Assembly (NCBI GenBank): GCA_944379995.1
Contig: CALWGF010000006.1
Location: 62,001 to 126,000, forward strand
Origin: an uncultured Clostridia bacterium
GTDB taxonomy: Bacteria; Bacillota; Clostridia; Lachnospirales; Anaerotignaceae
Direction: 5' to 3'
DNA: 64,000 nt
Shown here: piece after piece, positions 36,616-46,832 of the stretch
Layout: every line of letters starts with the position of its first letter
Numbering within the stretch: the stretch's first letter is position 1
The notes under the pieces: generated by a model
The model's database searches: none
The model's input: the letters and a program-made list of their open reading frames with translations, nothing else
What the model was told of the DNA's origin: nothing
Program-made: the position numbers and the translations under genes

Positions 36616-38367
36616 GTGATTAATTCAACGTTTGGTAGCTTTGTAATAGCAAGGCTTGGAATGAGTGCCAGTCAAAAAGCTCTTAGTGTTGTAGGGCAAA
36701 ATATATCAAATATAAGTACACCTGGATATACACGTCAAAGAGTTGACCAAGTAAGTATAAATGTTGGTGGTATAGGTGATAAATATGCAGCAAATCCTTT
36801 AACCAATATAGGTAATGGTGTTATGGTTACAGGTGTTTCTCAGTTAAGAGACCCATTTTTAGATAGACGTTTCAGAACAGAAATGGGGCAAGTTGGAGAA
36901 TATGATGTTTGGGTTTCAGGATTAGATGAATTGGCTAAATTTTTAGATGAAACATCTATGAAAGAAGATGGAGGCGGAATAAATAATCAGTTAGGAGATT
37001 TATTAAGTAAATTAAATGACCTTTCAAATAATGTTGGAAGTAATGAATATGATAATATGGTTAAATCTTCTGCAAATGTATTAGTTAAGCTTTTTAATTC
37101 ATATGCTAAACAAATAGATACTGTAAGAAATAATCTTGAAACCGATTTAAAAGATGTTGATATAGAAGCTGTAAATAATATATTAAAAAATATTCAAGAA
37201 TTAAATGTTTCTATAAAAAATAGTCAAATGCATGGTGATGATGCATTAGAACTTCAAGACCAAAGAAATACATTAATAGATGAACTTTCTACATATGTTA
37301 ATATAAATGTTAAATATGACACAGTAAAAGTTACTGATTCAACAAGTGTTGAAGAACTTAAAATAGAACTTGTAGGAAATGGACAAAAAATTGACCTTAT
37401 AAATGATGACCAAATACGTCAGTTTACAGTTTCAAAAGATAAGAACACTGGTGAGTGGTCAATAGGTTTAACAAAACTTCCTGTTGATAAAGAACTTCAA
37501 GTTGCTCTTAATAATGCTGAAAAAGCATATATTAAGGCACAGCAAGCAGCTGATGCTGACCCAACAGATGTTGATTTAAAAGATGCTGAACAAAAAGCTT
37601 TAGATGCATTGACTAAAGCTCAAGATGCTGTAACAGCAGCTGAAACAGAAGGAGCAGAAAAACCTAATATTAATGGTGAGCTTACAACAGGTTCTTTAAA
37701 AAGTTCTTTAAATTTACTTAATGGTAAAGGTGAATTTGACCCTGGTAATCTAAATGGACCAAAAGGTATAGCATATTATGAACAATCTCTTGATTTATTA
37801 GCAAATAAATTTGCTGAAGCTTTTAATAATGCAAATACATTAAACAAAACAGGTGCTGTTGCAAATAATGTTTTATTTGAAACAAATGATAAAAGTACAA
37901 AGATAACAGCAGAGAATATTAAAATTGCTGATGGTTGGGCTAATAATGATTATGGTATAACAACTTCAAAGGAAGTTAATCCTGATGATGGTACACCAAC
38001 TGTAGTAGGTGCAAATGATAATATAGTAGATATGATTGCTATGATGAAAGAGTCTATGAAATATACAACAGATGGTACAGAAACTGGAGAAAAAATATTT
38101 GAAGGTACTTTTCAGGAGTATTTTGTAAATATAGGTACTGTTTTAGGACTTGATATTTCTTCAGGTACTCAAATATTAAATAATCACACAACTCTTGCTT
38201 CTGATATAAATCAAAGTAGAGATAATGTTTCTGGAGTTTCTCTTGACGAAGAAGGTATGAATATGATTCAATTTTCACAAGCATATAATGCTTCTGCAAG
38301 ATTTATGACTGTACTAGATGAAGCTCTTGATACATTGATTAATAATATGGGTGTAGTTGGAAGATAA
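36616..38367 (+). CDS. flgK: Hook-filament junction protein FlgK
   Basis: A 583-residue first junction protein. N-terminal signature GMSASQKALSVVGQNISNIS, then TPGYTRQRVD; C-terminal NMIQFSQAYNASARFMTVLD. Residues ~296-345 form an Ala/Lys/Asp/Gln-rich predicted helix (AEKAYIKAQQAADADP and onward) that looks like an inserted helical hairpin. The start is GTG with AAGGAGG. Confidence 0.95.
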   Translation: MINSTFGSFVIARLGMSASQKALSVVGQNISNISTPGYTRQRVDQVSINVGGIGDKYAANPLTNIGNGVMVTGVSQLRDPFLDRRFRTEMGQVGEYDVWVSGLDELAKFLDETSMKEDGGGINNQLGDLLSKLNDLSNNVGSNEYDNMVKSSANVLVKLFNSYAKQIDTVRNNLETDLKDVDIEAVNNILKNIQELNVSIKNSQMHGDDALELQDQRNTLIDELSTYVNINVKYDTVKVTDSTSVEELKIELVGNGQKIDLINDDQIRQFTVSKDKNTGEWSIGLTKLPVDKELQVALNNAEKAYIKAQQAADADPTDVDLKDAEQKALDALTKAQDAVTAAETEGAEKPNINGELTTGSLKSSLNLLNGKGEFDPGNLNGPKGIAYYEQSLDLLANKFAEAFNNANTLNKTGAVANNVLFETNDKSTKITAENIKIADGWANNDYGITTSKEVNPDDGTPTVVGANDNIVDMIAMMKESMKYTTDGTETGEKIFEGTFQEYFVNIGTVLGLDISSGTQILNNHTTLASDINQSRDNVSGVSLDEEGMNMIQFSQAYNASARFMTVLDEALDTLINNMGVVGR

Positions 38368-38386
38368 AAAGTGAGGTGGTATTAAT

Positions 38387-39385
38387 ATGCGTGTAAGCAC
38401 AAGAGCAATAATGAGTGGATATAATAGAAATCTCAATAAAACTCTTAATAATCTTTATTCATCACAAAATAGAGTATTAACACAACGTAATTTTAATTCC
38501 ATAGCAGAAGACCCTTCTTCAGCAGCAAGGTCTTTTAAGCTTTGGAGAGAATATAGTCAAAATGCTGACTATATAGAAAATACAAAAACAACACAAGAAT
38601 TATTTGACAGTGTAGCATCAAGTGCACTTCAGATAAGTAAAGTTTTATCTGAACAAGTAAATGAAGATGCTCTTAAAGCTGTAAATGGTGCAACAAGTCA
38701 GGAAGCTAGAGAAACTTATGCTACAACATTAAGAGGTATGCAAGAAACTATTGTATTAAGTATGAATTCTTCATACGGTGATAGATTTTTATTTGGCGGG
38801 GCATCTACAAAAGAAGCACCTTTTGAGCTTAGTGATGATGGAAAATTATTATATCGTAATGTTGATGTTGATAATCCAGAAAATAAGGAAGTACTAGAAG
38901 GTTTCATGGAAGAAACTCTTTATATTGACTTAGGTTTTGGTATGCAAAAAACAAATGATGGTAGTATAAACAGTGAAAGTGTTTTTAATACAGCTATTTG
39001 TGGTTTAGATGTTGTTGGATATGGTCAAACAGATGATGGTATAAGTAAAAATGTTGTTACACTTTTAGGGCAGATGGCTGATGTGCTTGATGATGAAAAT
39101 TTTGATGAAGATAAGTTTAAGAAACTTTTTACTCAGTTTACAGAGTGTAAAAATGATGTTGCAGATTTTGCAGCAGAAATAGGAACAGATTGTGAGTTTT
39201 TAGAAAATACAGTAACAAAATTAGAAAGTAATCAAGATATTTTAAACACACAAATTATAAGTCTAGACCAAGTTGATATGCCAGCAGCTATAACAGATTA
39301 TATATGGCAAGAATATGCTTATAATGCAGCTTTAAAAGTTGGAAACAGTTTATTATCACAGTCATTTATTGACTTTATGAGATAA
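38387..39385 (+). CDS. flgL: Hook-filament junction protein FlgL
   Basis: A 332-residue flagellin-related second junction protein. N-terminal VLTQRNFNSIAEDPSSAARS and the short GDRFLFGGASTKEAPFEL segment fit FlgL. It follows flgK by 20 bp. Confidence 0.94.
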   Translation: MRVSTRAIMSGYNRNLNKTLNNLYSSQNRVLTQRNFNSIAEDPSSAARSFKLWREYSQNADYIENTKTTQELFDSVASSALQISKVLSEQVNEDALKAVNGATSQEARETYATTLRGMQETIVLSMNSSYGDRFLFGGASTKEAPFELSDDGKLLYRNVDVDNPENKEVLEGFMEETLYIDLGFGMQKTNDGSINSESVFNTAICGLDVVGYGQTDDGISKNVVTLLGQMADVLDDENFDEDKFKKLFTQFTECKNDVADFAAEIGTDCEFLENTVTKLESNQDILNTQIISLDQVDMPAAITDYIWQEYAYNAALKVGNSLLSQSFIDFMR

Positions 39386-39431
39386 TTTTTTGGGGCATAT
39401 TTGTTTTTATGGTAATTTAGGGGGCGATTAA

Positions 39432-40046
39432 ATGGAATCTTTATTAAAGATTACAAATATACCAATTGTATTTGAGATGAAGATAAATAAGGCTCGTCTT
39501 GAATATAAAAATGGAACTGCTGATTTGGAGATAAGTAGAAATAAAGGACAAATGAAAATAAGTAGTAGTCCTATACGTGTAAATATTGATACATTTGAGG
39601 CAAGAAATTCAGTTTCTCCTGCATCTGTATCAAGTAGTCTACAAAAGTATGCTGAAAGTGGAAAGTCAGCAGTTTATCAAGCAATGGCAACAAGTATGCA
39701 ACATGGAAAACTTATGCTTAAAGCAAAATTGGGTGAAGATGCCATAGGACAAATAATACAAGATAAAACAGATAAATATTTTGTTCCACCAAATATAGGA
39801 ATTGATTTTATACCAAGTACACAAGCAGAACTTAACTGGTCAAAACCAGATGTTACAATAGAGTATCAAATGGATAAAATGAATTTTGACTGGAGAATAT
39901 TAAAGGGTGATTTTGAATTTATTCCAGGAGATATTGAATTTAATATAACACAATATCCAGATGTTATGATAGAATATATAGGTGGTCCTATATATGTTCC
40001 ACCAAGTTCAGACCCTGAAAGCCAAAATATAGATGTAAAGGCTTAA
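39432..40046 (+). CDS. YviE-like flagellar-locus protein (DUF6470)
   Basis: A 204-residue protein of unknown role that usually lies between flgL and fliW, as yviE in Bacillus. Middle segment DTFEARNSVSPASVSSSLQK is typical. No signal peptide or TM. A run of five G precedes the ATG. Confidence 0.85.
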   Translation: MESLLKITNIPIVFEMKINKARLEYKNGTADLEISRNKGQMKISSSPIRVNIDTFEARNSVSPASVSSSLQKYAESGKSAVYQAMATSMQHGKLMLKAKLGEDAIGQIIQDKTDKYFVPPNIGIDFIPSTQAELNWSKPDVTIEYQMDKMNFDWRILKGDFEFIPGDIEFNITQYPDVMIEYIGGPIYVPPSSDPESQNIDVKA

Positions 40047-40067
40047 TTATAATTGGAGGATAATTTT

Positions 40068-40508
40068 ATGGAAATAATGACAAAATACTTTGGAAAACTT
40101 TGTTTTGATGAGAGTGAAGTTCTAAATTTTGAAAATGGATTATTTGGTTTTGAAGCATATAAAAAATTTAGTCTTATAAGATTTGATAATGAAAATGGAA
40201 ATATTCTTTGTTTGCAAAGCCTTGAAGAAAGTGAAATAGCATTTCCTGTTATAAATCCTTTTTCATTTATTCCAGATTATTCTCCTTTGTTAAATGATGA
40301 AAGTTTAAAAAAACTTAACTTGAATAATGAAAAAGAAGCTTTATTTTATAATATTTGTGTAATTAGACCTGTTCTTAAAGATAGTACAGTAAATTTAAGA
40401 TGTCCAATAGTTGTAAATCCTGAAAGTAGAAATGCTATGCAAGTAATATTGGATAATAATCAGTACTCTTTTAAGTATGAATTTGGAAATATGATAAAGG
40501 AGGGCTGA
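40068..40508 (+). CDS. fliW: Flagellar assembly factor FliW
   Basis: A 146-residue FliW. Family features: ENGLFGFEAYKKFSLI and CPIVVNPESRNAMQVIL. FliW binds flagellin and, when free, CsrA, which relieves repression of flagellin translation. ATG 40068 with TTGGAGG. The gene overlaps or abuts csrA. Confidence 0.94.
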   Translation: MEIMTKYFGKLCFDESEVLNFENGLFGFEAYKKFSLIRFDNENGNILCLQSLEESEIAFPVINPFSFIPDYSPLLNDESLKKLNLNNEKEALFYNICVIRPVLKDSTVNLRCPIVVNPESRNAMQVILDNNQYSFKYEFGNMIKEG

Positions 40509-40513
40509 TGTTT

Positions 40514-40759
40514 ATGCTTATATTACAGAGAAAAGAAGGAGAATCAATTAAAATAGGCGATGATATTGAAGTTCGAATTGCTGAAATAGGAAGTGGAATT
40601 GTCAAAATTGCAATAGATGCACCAAAAAGTATTAATATATTTAGAACAGAACTTCTTACAGCAGCAAATATAAATAAAGAAGCAGTAGTTAAGTCTTCAG
40701 ACTTTAATTTATTAAAAAAGTTTGCTAAAAATGGTATTTTATCAGAAAATGAAAAATAA
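40514..40759 (+). CDS. csrA: Translational regulator CsrA
   Basis: An 81-residue CsrA. Canonical opening MLILQRKEGESIKIGDDIEV and the RNA-binding region IDAPKSINIFRTEL are present. ATG 40514 follows AAGGAGGG by 9 bases; an ATG two codons earlier overlaps the fliW stop. It should repress flagellin translation at the leader described at 53172-53209. Confidence 0.96.
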   Translation: MLILQRKEGESIKIGDDIEVRIAEIGSGIVKIAIDAPKSINIFRTELLTAANINKEAVVKSSDFNLLKKFAKNGILSENEK

Positions 40760-40767
40760 TTTTTATA

Positions 40768-40812
40768 AAAAAATACCTATCTATTGTATTTTTCAATAGA
40801 TAGGTATTTTTT
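40768..40812. terminator. Bidirectional terminator between csrA and cheB
   Basis: A 19-bp perfect stem (core TACCTATCTATTG / CAATAGATAGGTA, 7-nt loop) with A- and T-runs serves both convergent operons. Its right arm touches the cheB stop codon. Confidence 0.92.
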
Positions 40813-41851
40813 ATTTTAATTTTTGTATAATTAAATCTGCAATATTTTCGCAAGCAGCTTGTATACATACTCCACCAATATTATAGGCTACCATAGGCAT
40901 ACCATAAACAACACAAGTTTCTTTATTTTGTCCTATTGTATAAGCTCCTTTTTTACGCATATTTAAAAGACCAGCTGCACCATCTTTACCCATACCAGTA
41001 AGTATAACACCAATAGCATTATTTCCCACAGCTTCTGCAACAGAGTTAAATAAAACATCTACTGATGGCATATGTCCACTTACTTTTTCACCATCATAAC
41101 AACTAACAGTATAAGTACTACCCATTTTTACAACTTTCATCTGTTTATCACCTGGAGCAATCAAAGCTTGTCCGGGAAGTATTTTATCTCCATTTACTGC
41201 CTCTTTTACAGATATACGACATATTTTGTTAAGTCGTTCAGCATACATTTTTGTAAATCCTGGAGGCATGTGTTGAGTTATAACTATTCCCGGAATGGTT
41301 TCTGGAAGTTCTTTTAATATTGTTAATATTGCTTCTGTACCACCTGTTGAAGCACCTATTGCAATAACTGTAGAATCAAGTGTTGATTTTGATAAAGATA
41401 AATTGCTTTTAAAAATATCTCTATTTATTTTATAAGGCGTATGTATTTTTATTTTTGAGCAAGAAGCTATAGAGATTTTTCTGCTTATTTCAGCAATAAA
41501 TAAATCTACACTATTTTTTGAATTCATATCTGGTTTTTTTACAAAATCTACTGCACCTGCTGAGAGTGCATCAAAAACACTTATATTAAGTGATGATACA
41601 AGGAGAACAGGAATTGGATTTTCCACCATAAGTTTTTTTAAAAAATCTATACCATTCATACCAGGCATTTCTACATCAAGAGTAACAACATCTGGTTTTA
41701 ATATAGGTATTTTATTTTTTGCATCATATGCATTTATTGCATAACCCACTACATCAATATTTTCATGTTTTAAAAGATTATCTATAAGAAATTTTCTAAA
41801 GAAAACAGAATCATCTACAACAAGAACCTTAATTTTTTTTGATGGGTACAT
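40811..41851 (-). CDS. cheB: Chemotaxis methylesterase CheB
   Basis: A 346-residue receiver-methylesterase. Receiver Asp59 in VTLDVEMPGMNG; esterase Ser in IGASTGGTEA, His in ITQHMPPGFT and Asp in LTGMGKDGAAGL. It demethylates and deamidates receptors. Last gene of cheA-cheW-cheR-cheB. Confidence 0.96.
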   Translation of the reverse strand: MYPSKKIKVLVVDDSVFFRKFLIDNLLKHENIDVVGYAINAYDAKNKIPILKPDVVTLDVEMPGMNGIDFLKKLMVENPIPVLLVSSLNISVFDALSAGAVDFVKKPDMNSKNSVDLFIAEISRKISIASCSKIKIHTPYKINRDIFKSNLSLSKSTLDSTVIAIGASTGGTEAILTILKELPETIPGIVITQHMPPGFTKMYAERLNKICRISVKEAVNGDKILPGQALIAPGDKQMKVVKMGSTYTVSCYDGEKVSGHMPSVDVLFNSVAEAVGNNAIGVILTGMGKDGAAGLLNMRKKGAYTIGQNKETCVVYGMPMVAYNIGGVCIQAACENIADLIIQKLK

Positions 41852-41890
41852 TTTATATCACTTCCTTAAAATATATATTTTAGCAAGTTA

Positions 41891-42706
41891 TTAAATAGGT
41901 TTTCTATATGTTGACGGCATTACATACTGAAAAGATGTAGCTGTTTTTGTAATATTTTCGGAATGACCAATAAGTAAATATCCTCCCGGATTTGTTGCAT
42001 TATAAAATCTCTGTATAAGAGCATCTTTTGTAGCTTGGTCAAAATAAATCATTACATTTCTACAAAATATAACATCAAATGGTATTTTAAAACGTATTGG
42101 ATCCATCAAATTAAATGTACGAAATATAACATTATTTTTTACTTCTTTACTTACTGAAATTTTAGAACTATTCATAGATTTTTCAAAATATAGATTTCTC
42201 CATTTTGAAGGAATATTATCAATTGATTCTATAGGATATTCACCATTCATAGCTATATTAAGAACCCTTTGGGATATATCAGTAGCAAGTACACGTGTAT
42301 CCCATTTAGATGCTTGAGAACCAAGATAATCTTTTATAAACATAGTTATTGTATATGGCTCTTCTCCTGTTGAACAACCAGCGCTCCATATGCTTAATAC
42401 TTTATTTTTTTTTGTAGATACTAAATATGGTAGTATTGTATTTGAGAAAAAATCAAAATGTGTTTTTTCTCTTAAAAAATAAGTATAGTTTGTTGTAAGC
42501 TTATTAAGCATAATATCTATATCTGTTTTACTAGCGTTAGAAGTTATATAACGTACATATTCTGAAAAATCAGTATAGCCGCTTGTCTGCAATGTAGAGG
42601 CAAGACGACTTTCTATAAGTTGTTTCTTTTTTGAAAGGTCAATACCAAAATTTTGATGTACAAAGCTTACCAGTTTTAAAAAATCTCCTTGTGATATTTT
42701 GTACAT
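41891..42706 (-). CDS. cheR: Chemotaxis methyltransferase CheR
   Basis: A 271-residue SAM-dependent methyltransferase. SAM site WSAGCSTGEEPYTITM and IFCRNVMIYFDQATKD are typical. It methylates receptor glutamates. Normal length with no TPR extension. Confidence 0.96.
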   Translation of the reverse strand: MYKISQGDFLKLVSFVHQNFGIDLSKKKQLIESRLASTLQTSGYTDFSEYVRYITSNASKTDIDIMLNKLTTNYTYFLREKTHFDFFSNTILPYLVSTKKNKVLSIWSAGCSTGEEPYTITMFIKDYLGSQASKWDTRVLATDISQRVLNIAMNGEYPIESIDNIPSKWRNLYFEKSMNSSKISVSKEVKNNVIFRTFNLMDPIRFKIPFDVIFCRNVMIYFDQATKDALIQRFYNATNPGGYLLIGHSENITKTATSFQYVMPSTYRKPI

Positions 42707-42718
42707 ACCAACAACTCC

Positions 42719-43201
42719 TTATATTTTTTTTATAGCGTTACAGTCTAATATAAGAACTGTTGAATTATCGTTTATGGTTATCATTCCATTAACTAATTCT
42801 ACGCAATTATTAACGGTTGGAGGTGATATTTTTTTTGTATCTACATCAAGAACTTGATTTACAGTATCAACCATAATACCAAGCATTGTAGAATCAATAT
42901 TTAATACTATAATACAATTTGAACCGTCTTCTCTTATATATTCCTCTTTCCCCATTTTAAGACGAATGTCTATTATAGGTATAATTTGTCCTCTTAAGTT
43001 TATAATACCTTTTATATAATAAGGTACAATAGGCAAAAATGTAATATTATGATTTATTATAATTTCTGTAACATAAGAAGCATCAATACCAAAAGTAAGT
43101 TTGTCAGAAATAAAAGTAAGAAATTTTTTTATATTATCATTTTGAACCAATTCATTAGTTTGGTCTTGATTTGAATCTGAAATATTTATATTATTAGACA
43201 T
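42719..43201 (-). CDS. cheW: Chemotaxis coupling protein CheW
   Basis: A 160-residue CheW with a ~30-residue polar N-terminal extension. Core: YYIKGIINLRGQIIPIIDIR and a closing LDCNAIKKI. It couples receptors to CheA. ATG 43201 has AAGGAG; the longer frame upstream has no site. Confidence 0.94.
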   Translation of the reverse strand: MSNNINISDSNQDQTNELVQNDNIKKFLTFISDKLTFGIDASYVTEIIINHNITFLPIVPYYIKGIINLRGQIIPIIDIRLKMGKEEYIREDGSNCIIVLNIDSTMLGIMVDTVNQVLDVDTKKISPPTVNNCVELVNGMITINDNSTVLILDCNAIKKI

Positions 43202-43220
43202 TAATTTTATCTCCTTAATA

Positions 43221-45305
43221 TTAATATATATTTTGTGCCTTAAGATAGAGATTTGCAACATCAAGAATTATACTGATATTTCCATCTCCAAGTATTGTAC
43301 AACCTGCAATTCCTGAATCTTTTATATTAAAATCATTCAAATATGTTGGTAAAGGTTTTACAACTACTTGTTGTCCACCTAAAAGCTCATCAACAAAAAG
43401 ACAATATGATTTATCTCCTGATTCCACCCATATAATTATTCCATCTTCTATATTTGTAATATCTGTTTCCAATCCATATAATTCATAAAGTCGGAACACA
43501 GGATAAAATTCGTCCATTCTTTTTATAACTTCACTATTATCTACATTATGTATTATTTCAGATGCAGATATTTTGAATGATTGACGTATATTATGTATTG
43601 GTATTGTAAATATTGAATTTCCAACAGCTATTTCCATTCCATCAACAATAGCCATTGTAAGTGGAATTTTTAATGTAGTACAAGTTCCTTCTCCAAGTTC
43701 ACTTGATATTGAAACTACACCACCAACTTGTTCTATATTCTTTTTAACAACGTCCATTCCAACACCACGTCCAGAGAATTCTGTTACTGTTTCATTTGTA
43801 GAAAATCCTGGAACTAAAGTAAGGTTTAAAATTTCTTTTTTAGTATATTCTGATTCAGGCTTTGTAAGAATACCATTTCTTGCAGCTTTACTTAATATTG
43901 CATTATGGTCCATACCTTTTCCGTCATCTGTTATAGATATTATAACTTCACTTCCTGTATGTTCTGCTTTTAAAGTAATTCTACCTTTAGGGTCTTTGCC
44001 ATTATGAATTCTTTCTTCAACAGTTTCTTCAATTCCATGGTCCATAGAATTTCTTACAATGTGCATTATAGGGTCACCTATACAGTCAACAATAGCTTTA
44101 TCAACTTCAGTATCTTCTCCTACAAGAACAAGTTCAACATCTTTATTAAGTTTTTGTCCCATATCACGAACAATTCTATTCATTTTTTGGAATACACCAG
44201 AAATAGGAACCATTCTTATTGACATTGTTATATCTTGTAATTCATCTGTAAGTTTACGAAGTTGACGAGCAGATTTAGTAAAGTTATCAAGCTTTAATCC
44301 TGCAAGTTCTGGGCAAGATGTTACCATAGATTCTGTAATAACTATTTCACCGACAATTGCCATAAGATTATCAAGTTTAGAAAGATTTACACTTATAAGG
44401 CTTTGTTTATTTTGTGAAGAATGATTTGAGCTTGATGATGTAGCTGCTGCTGAAGAAGAAGTTTGTTTTTTAACTGTTTTTTGAGTTTCAACTGTAACTT
44501 CATCTACATTATCATTACTTTCAACCTTTGGATTATTATTTTCTATTACTTCATAAGTATATATGTTGCTTTGGTTTTTTAAAAGAGCTACGGATTTATC
44601 AACATCATCTTTTGTTTTAAATCCAACAAAGAAACCATTATCGATAATTTCTTGTGCTGTTTCAGAATTTATTTCTATATCTGTTGGATAGAATGTGAAG
44701 TTTTCACATATATCTCTTACGCTTGTAATAAACATAAAAGCTCTTAAATTTTCCATTCCACAGCCTTCATCAAAAAATATTTTGATAAAATATGGTGAAT
44801 TATCAGGTAGATTTTTGCATGCATCTTTATCAGATTTTTCAGTTTCTTCTGAATTATCACTTTCTGTTGTACCACCTAAATGAACAATTATTTTATCAAT
44901 AAAATCCTTAATTTTTTGAAGTTCGTTGTCGATATTATCTGTAAGAGGTTCATCATTTTCTATTTTTTCTATTTCTGAACGCATAAAATCAATTGCGTCA
45001 AAAACAAGATTAAAAAGTTCATGATGGTCTTCTTCACTGCATACACTATCAAAAGTTTCAACACCTTTATCTCTTATTATAAAAAAGAGGTCTTCGGTTT
45101 TATGGGCTATTTTCATTAATGATGAGAATTCCATCATAGCAGATGAACCTTTTATTGTATGCATAATACGGAAAATTTCATTAACATCATCTACTGTGAA
45201 TACTTTTGATTTTTCCGCATTAAGTAAGATACTATCAAGTTGCTCTAAAAGAGAATTTGTTTCGAATAAATACATATCAAGCATGTTATCCATACTATTA
45301 TCCAT
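43221..45305 (-). CDS. cheA: Chemotaxis histidine kinase CheA
   Basis: A 694-residue kinase. P1 with His49 (RIMHTIKGSSAMMEF), a P2-like segment at ~170-255, a Ser/Thr-rich linker, P3 dimerisation, P4 ATPase (IVRNSMDHGIEE, DDGKGMD, FSGRGVGMDVVKKNI) and P5 CheW-like. It phosphorylates CheY, CheB and CheV. The start has GAGGTGG and a sigma28-type promoter upstream. The operon runs opposite to its neighbours. Confidence 0.96.
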   Translation of the reverse strand: MDNSMDNMLDMYLFETNSLLEQLDSILLNAEKSKVFTVDDVNEIFRIMHTIKGSSAMMEFSSLMKIAHKTEDLFFIIRDKGVETFDSVCSEEDHHELFNLVFDAIDFMRSEIEKIENDEPLTDNIDNELQKIKDFIDKIIVHLGGTTESDNSEETEKSDKDACKNLPDNSPYFIKIFFDEGCGMENLRAFMFITSVRDICENFTFYPTDIEINSETAQEIIDNGFFVGFKTKDDVDKSVALLKNQSNIYTYEVIENNNPKVESNDNVDEVTVETQKTVKKQTSSSAAATSSSSNHSSQNKQSLISVNLSKLDNLMAIVGEIVITESMVTSCPELAGLKLDNFTKSARQLRKLTDELQDITMSIRMVPISGVFQKMNRIVRDMGQKLNKDVELVLVGEDTEVDKAIVDCIGDPIMHIVRNSMDHGIEETVEERIHNGKDPKGRITLKAEHTGSEVIISITDDGKGMDHNAILSKAARNGILTKPESEYTKKEILNLTLVPGFSTNETVTEFSGRGVGMDVVKKNIEQVGGVVSISSELGEGTCTTLKIPLTMAIVDGMEIAVGNSIFTIPIHNIRQSFKISASEIIHNVDNSEVIKRMDEFYPVFRLYELYGLETDITNIEDGIIIWVESGDKSYCLFVDELLGGQQVVVKPLPTYLNDFNIKDSGIAGCTILGDGNISIILDVANLYLKAQNIY

Positions 45306-45353
45306 ATTGTATGCACCACCTCAATAAATTTATAAAAATAAGCTTTGTATTTT

Positions 45354-45380
45354 ATATCGTCATAAAAATAAAAAAAATAA
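45354..45380 (-). promoter_or_regulatory. Sigma28-type promoter of cheA operon
   Basis: On the minus strand TTAT, 15 bp beginning with seven T, GACGATAT. The expected start is about 42 bases before the cheA ATG. Confidence 0.65.
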
Positions 45381-45407
45381 TAGTAATTAAGATAGAAGGT
45401 GAATTTT

Positions 45408-46832
45408 GTGTCAGAAATATTAAAAGTTAATACACCCACATCAGGGTATGAAAATGCATCAAGAACGCAGCCTATATCTGTAAATAATACAAATGTACAA
45501 AATGTAGTCGATATGACAAAAGTTACAAGAAGTGATGGTAAAAGCGGAAATGCTGAAAAAGAACTTGGACTTAAATATGATTCTAATTTTGGTACATTTT
45601 TAGAAATATTAAGAAATACACCTAATATAACAGAAATACTATCTGAAATGCTTTTTCAAATGGGTGGAGATATTGATATAAATTCAAAAAGCAATTTTAT
45701 GCTCGAAATATCAAACTTATTAAATGGAATGAATTTTACTGAAGAAAGTCTTTTAAATTTTATTAAAGAACAATCGGTAGCATCAGGAAAATTTAATAAT
45801 AATTTTTTTCAAAATATACAGAATATATTGGAAAATACAAAGTCAATAGACCTTCAATTGGAAATAATGAATTTTGTAAAAACATATAATGATGTTTCAT
45901 CAAGTCAATCAACATTAAAAAATATACAGTCTTTGTTGAAAAATATATCTTCTTATATGACTAGTAATTACAAGCAACCTTTTGAAAATATTATTGATAA
46001 ATTTATTGAGCTTAACAAATTTAATACAGTTAATACAACTGATATAGCTAATACATATGGACAGCAAACAGAATTAACTAATATTTTAAAAAATGAGATT
46101 ATACCTTTTTTAGGAAATTATATAAAGAATACTAATAATATGGGTAAGGTTAGAGATTTAATAACAATATTAACATTAAATATAGTTAAGTATGAAAATG
46201 GCAATATTGATAAACTTGAAACAAGTTTTAATCGTCTTATGGATTTTAGAGATTTTAAACAAGTTTTTTCTGATATAAGTGTTGACGATTTGAAAAGAAT
46301 GATTACAATGGAAACAGGAACAGATTTTTCCAAACAATTTGTTGAACTTATTAAAAGCGGAATTAAAGGCGAAGGAGGTTGGGAAACAAAATCTGCTTTT
46401 CAAGAGATAATGCAATCTATACTTGTAAATGAAAGTGTCTATATGCCGCTTTCTCATTTTTTAGTTCCCGCAAATATTGCAGGTAGAACAATGTTCTCAG
46501 AGATATGGGTTGACCCTAATCATAAAGAAAAAAATGAAAAAGGTCAAAAAGAAAATTGTAAAAGACTTCTTATAAAATTTAATATAAAAGATATTGGCTT
46601 TTTCGATTTAGTAATAACTCAAAAACAAAGTGGTATAGATTTACAACTTTATTATCCAGAAAAATTAAAGAAAAATGAAAATTTGATAAAAAAGGATATT
46701 AGTAATATAATTGAAAAAAATGGAATGTCTTTGAAAACATTTTCTCTTAATGTATTGTTAAAACAAAAAAAATTGGAAGAGATTTTTCCACAAATTTATG
46801 AAAGGATTAATACAGTAGATGTTAAAATCTAA
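45408..46832 (+). CDS. YlqG-like flagellar-associated protein
   Basis: A 474-residue, mostly helical protein of unknown function. Asn, Ile and Leu are frequent. The last ~120 residues (RLLIKFNIKDIGFFDLVITQ) recall a FliK-type C-terminal fold. Directly upstream of the FlhB-like gene, it matches ylqG-ylqH of Bacillus. GTG 45408 with GAAGGTG is chosen over a GTG inside that site. It starts 102 bp from divergent cheA. Confidence 0.78.
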   Translation: MSEILKVNTPTSGYENASRTQPISVNNTNVQNVVDMTKVTRSDGKSGNAEKELGLKYDSNFGTFLEILRNTPNITEILSEMLFQMGGDIDINSKSNFMLEISNLLNGMNFTEESLLNFIKEQSVASGKFNNNFFQNIQNILENTKSIDLQLEIMNFVKTYNDVSSSQSTLKNIQSLLKNISSYMTSNYKQPFENIIDKFIELNKFNTVNTTDIANTYGQQTELTNILKNEIIPFLGNYIKNTNNMGKVRDLITILTLNIVKYENGNIDKLETSFNRLMDFRDFKQVFSDISVDDLKRMITMETGTDFSKQFVELIKSGIKGEGGWETKSAFQEIMQSILVNESVYMPLSHFLVPANIAGRTMFSEIWVDPNHKEKNEKGQKENCKRLLIKFNIKDIGFFDLVITQKQSGIDLQLYYPEKLKKNENLIKKDISNIIEKNGMSLKTFSLNVLLKQKKLEEIFPQIYERINTVDVKI

